A stretch of 9,775 nucleotides of DNA from Syntrophomonadaceae bacterium (lineage in GTDB: Bacteria > Bacillota > Syntrophomonadia > Syntrophomonadales > Syntrophomonadaceae). A model generated the notes under the pieces. The model was given only the letters and a program-made list of their open reading frames with translations, ran no database searches and was not told where the DNA came from. Positions 6,406-9,775 of this stretch are shown here, in pieces (the first letter of the stretch is position 1; every line of letters begins with the position of its first letter). The position numbers and the translations under genes are program-made. The stretch covers positions 1 to 9,775 of the forward strand of contig JAISDD010000114.1 in NCBI GenBank assembly GCA_031265005.1, given 5' to 3'.

Positions 6406-7003
6406 TTTGCGGATAGGAATCACAATGCGTGTTACCGAAGCGCAGCATTACACCGAGTTGAGAAGCAGTCTCGCTCAGGATTGGTTTAAGTTTCTGGGGG
6501 AAACTTTTCCTCACAGTCGCTGGCTCTGCCTGCCGAATATCGGTGATTCGATAAAAGAATATCTCTCTGTCTGGGACATCAATGCCATTATTTTATCCGG
6601 CGGAGATGATATAGGGGTATACCCGGTTCGCGATGAAACGGAGTTTGCGCTTTTGGATATCGCCGATAAAGAGGGTTTCAAAGTGCTGGGAGTGTGCCGC
6701 GGCCTTCAGCTCATGCATAATTGGCTGGGAGGAGAGCTAGTTCGTAATGGGGCGGAATTTGAAAATAAACATAAAAGCACCCGACACAAAATTTTGTTTA
6801 ATAACGAGCCCCATGAGGTTAATTCCTATCATAGCTGCACCTTGAAAGGAGAAACAGCGGCGGATATAATTTCCACCGCGGATGATAACTCCATAGAAGC
6901 TATTGCCTATAAAAATATGCTGGGTGTGATGTGGCACCCTGAAAGGGAAGAAACGCTCCCTTTATGGCAAAAAGAATTTATAACAAACTTTTTATACAAT
7001 TAG
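6398..7003 (+). CDS. Class I amidotransferase-fold hydrolase, gamma-glutamyl-CDP-amidate hydrolase (Cj1417-type)
   Basis: A 201-residue peptidase C26/GATase1 protein. The nucleophile elbow GVCRGLQL (98-105) holds Cys100, and WHPERE (179-184) holds His180 and Glu182, so the Cys-His-Glu triad is complete. ILSGGDDIG (65-73) and VNSYHS (141-146) are also typical of the family. No amidotransferase synthetase partner is present, so it should act as a stand-alone gamma-glutamyl hydrolase. In the Campylobacter phosphoramidate pathway the equivalent enzyme removes glutamate from gamma-glutamyl-CDP-amidate to release cytidine diphosphoramidate. ATG 6398 overlaps the kinase gene by 8 nt and has no strong Shine-Dalgarno, implying translational coupling. 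A later ATG (6425) would cut into the first strand (RIGITMRV) and is less likely. The alternative of a gamma-glutamyl-GABA hydrolase is unlikely in this context. Confidence 0.85.
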   Translation: MCDLRIGITMRVTEAQHYTELRSSLAQDWFKFLGETFPHSRWLCLPNIGDSIKEYLSVWDINAIILSGGDDIGVYPVRDETEFALLDIADKEGFKVLGVCRGLQLMHNWLGGELVRNGAEFENKHKSTRHKILFNNEPHEVNSYHSCTLKGETAADIISTADDNSIEAIAYKNMLGVMWHPEREETLPLWQKEFITNFLYN

Positions 7004-7011
7004 GAGTTGAT

Positions 7012-7764
7012 ATGCGTGCTGTTATTTTAGCTGCCGGACGGGGTTCAAGAATGGGAAACGCGACTGACGTAAAGCCCAAATGTTTAACCGTTATAGGGGG
7101 AAAGCCTCTTATTGACTGGCAATATCAAGCGATCACACAGGCGGGGATTACTAATATCACAGTGGTAGGCGGTTACAGATCCGAAACCTTGCGGAGCGAT
7201 AAGTATAGTTTGGCCTTAAATCCTGATTGGGAAAGCACGAATATGGCTGCGACTCTCTTTTGTGCCGGAGAATATGAAGGCGATACCTTGGTTTCCTATT
7301 CCGATATACTTTACCCGGCAGCGCATATCAGATCCCTGATGTCCCTAAAAGCCGATATAGCCATAACCGCCGATCTGTTATGGCGTTCGCTATGGGAAGA
7401 GCGCTTTAATGATCCGTTAAAAGACGCGGAAACTTTTAAGAGCCAAGACGGTATTTTAACTGAAATCGGAGCGAAAACTAACGACATAAACGAGATAGAA
7501 GCCCAGTATATGGGGTTGCTTAAATTCAGCAAGAGAGGCCTCAAAAGTGCCGGGGAAGTATTTAATGGCCTATCTCCGGAAAAAAGGAACAAGCTTGACA
7601 TGACAAGTTTGCTCCGCCTTCTCATGGCAAAAAATGAAAAAATTAAAGTGGCTTTGGTAGAAGGAAAATGGTGCGAGGTGGACAATCAAAATGACCTCAA
7701 TACATACAACAGTTTGATTGAGAAAGGAAACTGGATCCATGATTGGCGGATTAACGAAAAATAG
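7012..7764 (+). CDS. LicC-like nucleotidyltransferase, CTP:phosphoglutamine cytidylyltransferase (Cj1416-type)
   Basis: A 250-residue protein. I choose ATG 7012 over the in-frame ATG at 6964 because AGGAG (7002-7006) sits 5 nt upstream and the family motif begins at once: MRAVILAAGRGSRMG (1-15). Further landmarks are KPKCL (21-25), NPDWESTNMA (70-79), a pattern seen in LicC/PntC-like cytidylyltransferases, SYSD (95-98, metal-binding Asp98), EAQYMG (163-168) and KWCEVDNQNDL (219-229), whose E-x-D would bind Mg2+. LicC relatives activate phosphocholine and PntC relatives aminoethylphosphonate. Because the two preceding genes match glutamine kinase and gamma-glutamyl-CDP-amidate hydrolase, N-phosphoglutamine + CTP giving gamma-glutamyl-CDP-amidate + PPi is the best-supported reaction. 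Its frame starts 8 nt after the hydrolase stop. No choline or ethanolamine kinase or PEP mutase is seen to support the other substrates. Cytidylyltransferase class very likely; substrate from context. Confidence 0.85.
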   Translation: MRAVILAAGRGSRMGNATDVKPKCLTVIGGKPLIDWQYQAITQAGITNITVVGGYRSETLRSDKYSLALNPDWESTNMAATLFCAGEYEGDTLVSYSDILYPAAHIRSLMSLKADIAITADLLWRSLWEERFNDPLKDAETFKSQDGILTEIGAKTNDINEIEAQYMGLLKFSKRGLKSAGEVFNGLSPEKRNKLDMTSLLRLLMAKNEKIKVALVEGKWCEVDNQNDLNTYNSLIEKGNWIHDWRINEK

Positions 7765-7788
7765 CTGCTTTTTACTTGTAGAAAATAT

Positions 7789-7818
7789 TTGACAGTCCGA
7801 TATGTTATTTGCTATATC
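7789..7818 (+). promoter_or_regulatory. Sigma70-like promoter before the AlkP-superfamily gene
   Basis: A perfect TTGACA (7789-7794) is followed at 18 nt by TATATC (7813-7818), or at 17 nt by CTATAT. It falls in the 72-bp gap after the cytidylyltransferase. The start site would lie only ~12 nt before ATG 7837, close to the ribosome-binding site, so the leader would be unusually short. The gene may also be read from the operon upstream, since no terminator is evident. Confidence 0.5.
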
Positions 7819-7836
7819 TGCACTGAGGGAGTCTAA

Positions 7837-9775
7837 ATGTTAAAAAAAATAGTTTCTGTTTTGAAAATATGCATAAAGGCAATGAACAATACCGCGTTTT
7901 TTGCGGTTTTATCATTGATAGCAACCGTTGTTTTTTTTGGTTCAATGAATATTTTTATAATAAATTCCGCGGCATTTCCGGTATCTTTTTTTTTTATAGC
8001 CTTCAGATTGTGTCTTGTAGTGATTGTAATCGCATTCCTCTTAAGTTTTATTATAAATTTGTTGCCCAATAAAATCAAACAGATAACAACTGTTTTAATT
8101 TTTTCTGTCGCCGTCTGCTTTTGGCTTCAAAGCAATATTATAAATTGGGATTATGGTATATTAACAGGAAGAGATATCAATTGGGATGAATACTTTTACC
8201 GAGGGCTAATTGATATCATCCTCTGCTCTTCCATAGTTATCTTTCTTTTATTCTTTTATAAGAGCGTCCACAAACAGGTTTTAATGCTATCCGTAGCAAT
8301 ATTTGTTATACAATTCTGCCATCTGGGTTATAAATATATCTCTTTTATGTCTGCCTCTACCGCTACTGAAAATAGATGGCTTTCCGATTATACTTATATA
8401 GGAGACTGGACGCCTGACTATGGCAGTATATTGCATACATACTCATCTGACAAAAATTATATAGTTGTATTGGTAGATACCTTTGCCAAGTATTTATTTG
8501 ATGAAGTCATAGAAAAAAACGATGCTGTCTACGATATTTTTGACGGTTTTACGCACTATCCAGATGCTGTCAGCGGTTATCAATACACTGCAACGGCGGT
8601 TCCTTTCATACTGACCGGAGTGCCTTATAAAAACGAACAGCCACGCCGCGAGTATTTATATAATGTCATGCTTAACAGTTCCATCTCAAGCAAGTTGATC
8701 CAACATGGTATTGATGCTGAATTGTATACTTGGACTACTTATTTGTCTCCCAAAACTTCAACTTCCATCAGGCATTACTCTTCTCTCCCCGTTTCATACG
8801 ATAAAATTTATACCACTTTGCTTTTAACCTCTTTCTACAAGTCTTCTCCGCAAATCATAAAAAGAAAGCTGTTCGACAAAGTTTCCTATTATTCTGTCAA
8901 TGCTGAATCTGAAATTGCCTCCGCATCTTATGAAAGCAAATATAAAGCACCTGACTTAGTTTTCTTAGATAATCTTATGCAAACATCTTCTGTAGAAAAT
9001 AAAAAGCAGCTTTTTAAGTTCATACATTTAACAGGCATCCATCCACCTTTGTTTCATTATTTTAACGGCACAGATTTTATTGAAACTGATGAACGGCAAT
9101 CATTTTCAGCAAGTGCGGAAGCCTGTGTTGAACTTTTAACTAAAGTGTTAAATAAATATAAAGAGTTGGGTATATATGACAACTCTTCAATATTTATTGT
9201 AGCCGATCATGGAATTGGGTTTCATTCTACGACAAACGGAGAGGAATTAATAAAAAATATACCGCTGGTGCTCCACAAGCCGCCGCATTCCAGAGGAAAG
9301 ATGACTGTTTCTGACAGACCCTACTATACTACGGACTTAAAAGATACTATTTTATATGAGGCAGGTATATCCGCCAATAAAGGCTTATATTCAACTTTGC
9401 CCGCATATGATATAAGGACTTACCTATTTTATCGGGATAAAAAAGATGATTGGAATACTTTCTATATGCCTGATATGCAAGAATATATTATCAAGGGTAA
9501 TGTTAGCAATCCTCAAAACTGGTTCAAAACAGGTAAGGTTTACAAAGCAGGATACGGTTTTAACTATAGTCTGGGAAAAACTATATATATATTAAAACCG
9601 GAAAATAATGGATTATCAACAGCGCCACGCATAACAAGTCCGGCGAATAATGCTTACATCTTAGAACAGGAGGAAAGCGGCTACGATGCGCTCGGGGAAT
9701 ATTTATTTAACAGTGCTCTCGCAAGCCGTTATGAAACTGCGTTGTCAGGTAATAGCAGCTTTTCATTGGTATTTA
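7837..9775 (+). CDS. Membrane-anchored alkaline-phosphatase/sulfatase-superfamily protein (3' cut)
   Basis: From ATG 7837 (GAGGGAG at 7825-7831) the frame is open to the window edge, giving at least 646 residues. About five hydrophobic segments (roughly 20-43, 48-75, 83-99, 122-141, 146-168) precede a large domain predicted to be extracytoplasmic. That domain has AlkP-superfamily signatures. YIVVLVDTFAKY (208-219) has Asp214 as metal ligand and Thr215 at the nucleophile position. FIHLTGIHPP (395-404) and IFIVADHGIGFH (452-463; Asp457, His458) match the other metal-binding segments. The layout resembles LtaS and phosphoethanolamine transferases: a TM bundle plus an outside catalytic domain. 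Members move or remove phospho- or sulfo-groups on surface glycans and lipids. Beside a CDP-phosphoramidate operon it could decorate, remodel or trim a phospho-modified glycan, which is inference. After about residue 600 the sequence is unfamiliar. By eye it looks more AT-rich than the enzymes upstream. Confidence 0.85.
   Translation, partial: MLKKIVSVLKICIKAMNNTAFFAVLSLIATVVFFGSMNIFIINSAAFPVSFFFIAFRLCLVVIVIAFLLSFIINLLPNKIKQITTVLIFSVAVCFWLQSNIINWDYGILTGRDINWDEYFYRGLIDIILCSSIVIFLLFFYKSVHKQVLMLSVAIFVIQFCHLGYKYISFMSASTATENRWLSDYTYIGDWTPDYGSILHTYSSDKNYIVVLVDTFAKYLFDEVIEKNDAVYDIFDGFTHYPDAVSGYQYTATAVPFILTGVPYKNEQPRREYLYNVMLNSSISSKLIQHGIDAELYTWTTYLSPKTSTSIRHYSSLPVSYDKIYTTLLLTSFYKSSPQIIKRKLFDKVSYYSVNAESEIASASYESKYKAPDLVFLDNLMQTSSVENKKQLFKFIHLTGIHPPLFHYFNGTDFIETDERQSFSASAEACVELLTKVLNKYKELGIYDNSSIFIVADHGIGFHSTTNGEELIKNIPLVLHKPPHSRGKMTVSDRPYYTTDLKDTILYEAGISANKGLYSTLPAYDIRTYLFYRDKKDDWNTFYMPDMQEYIIKGNVSNPQNWFKTGKVYKAGYGFNYSLGKTIYILKPENNGLSTAPRITSPANNAYILEQEESGYDALGEYLFNSALASRYETALSGNSSFSLVF

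Noticed and set aside
7311..7685. Antisense open frame of 124 codons
   Set aside because: It lies entirely within the cytidylyltransferase gene on the other strand, has no family resemblance and is explained as a shadow. The same holds for antisense frames at 5256-5507, 2269-2535 and 7833-8078.
7012..7764. Phosphocholine (LicC) or aminoethylphosphonate (PntC) cytidylyltransferase
   Set aside because: The fold fits, but no choline kinase, LicD, PEP mutase or phosphonopyruvate decarboxylase is in the window, whereas the neighbours match the phosphoglutamine route.
7762..7780. Possible intrinsic terminator after the cytidylyltransferase gene
   Set aside because: There is an A-run, AGCT and a T-run, but no GC-rich stem, so it is too weak to call.
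1..9775. CRISPR array, tRNA or rRNA genes
   Set aside because: No regularly spaced repeats, cloverleaf-like segment or rRNA-like conserved sequence was seen on either strand.

Overview
The window looks like part of a surface-glycan (capsule or LPS/O-antigen type) locus from a moderately AT-rich bacterium. A sugar-phosphate isomerase of the GmhA (SIS) type and several polysaccharide-cluster families point to a Gram-negative envelope. The phylum cannot be fixed from the sequence. All supported genes are on the + strand.

Region 1 (1-1612): the 3' end of a SIS-domain isomerase, then a decayed fragment of an AlbA_2/RecG-C-like ATP-binding regulator (318-640), then an intact gene (662-1612) with a class I SAM-methyltransferase-like fold. 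The fragment is bracketed by near-identical ~22-bp direct repeats. The right-hand repeat carries the start codon of the methyltransferase-like gene.

Region 2 (1613-1935): a 323-bp intergenic region with no convincing gene. It holds a 23-bp sequence present twice in exact inverted orientation (1731-1753 and 1873-1895). The first copy lies in a longer imperfect palindrome (1708-1775). The second sits at the likely promoter of the downstream operon, so the pair is a candidate operator.

Region 3 (1936-7764): a tightly packed six-gene operon with overlapping or short-gap junctions. In order it encodes an 80-aa secreted or anchored YLDPGSG protein, a 222-aa YidC/Oxa1-family core protein whose conserved groove arginine appears to be Thr, and a CDP-glycerol glycerophosphotransferase-family (TagB/TagF-like) transferase. 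Three enzymes follow in the order seen for Campylobacter jejuni Cj1418-Cj1417-Cj1416: an ATP-grasp/phosphohistidine dikinase (L-glutamine kinase type), a class I amidotransferase-fold hydrolase (gamma-glutamyl-CDP-amidate hydrolase type) and a LicC-like cytidylyltransferase (CTP:phosphoglutamine type). Together these three would turn Gln, ATP and CTP into cytidine diphosphoramidate (CDP-NH2).

Region 4 (7765-9775): a short gap with a good sigma70-like promoter, then a large membrane-anchored alkaline-phosphatase/sulfatase-superfamily protein that runs off the window.

Working model (inference): the operon makes CDP-phosphoramidate. The TagB/F-like protein or the AlkP-like membrane protein moves phosphoramidate, or a derivative, onto a surface glycan. 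The YidC-like and YLDPGSG proteins would be membrane accessories. Neither the APS-kinase-like CDP-phosphoramidate kinase (Cj1415 type) nor Campylobacter-type methyltransferases are seen in the window, so the product may differ from O-methyl phosphoramidate.
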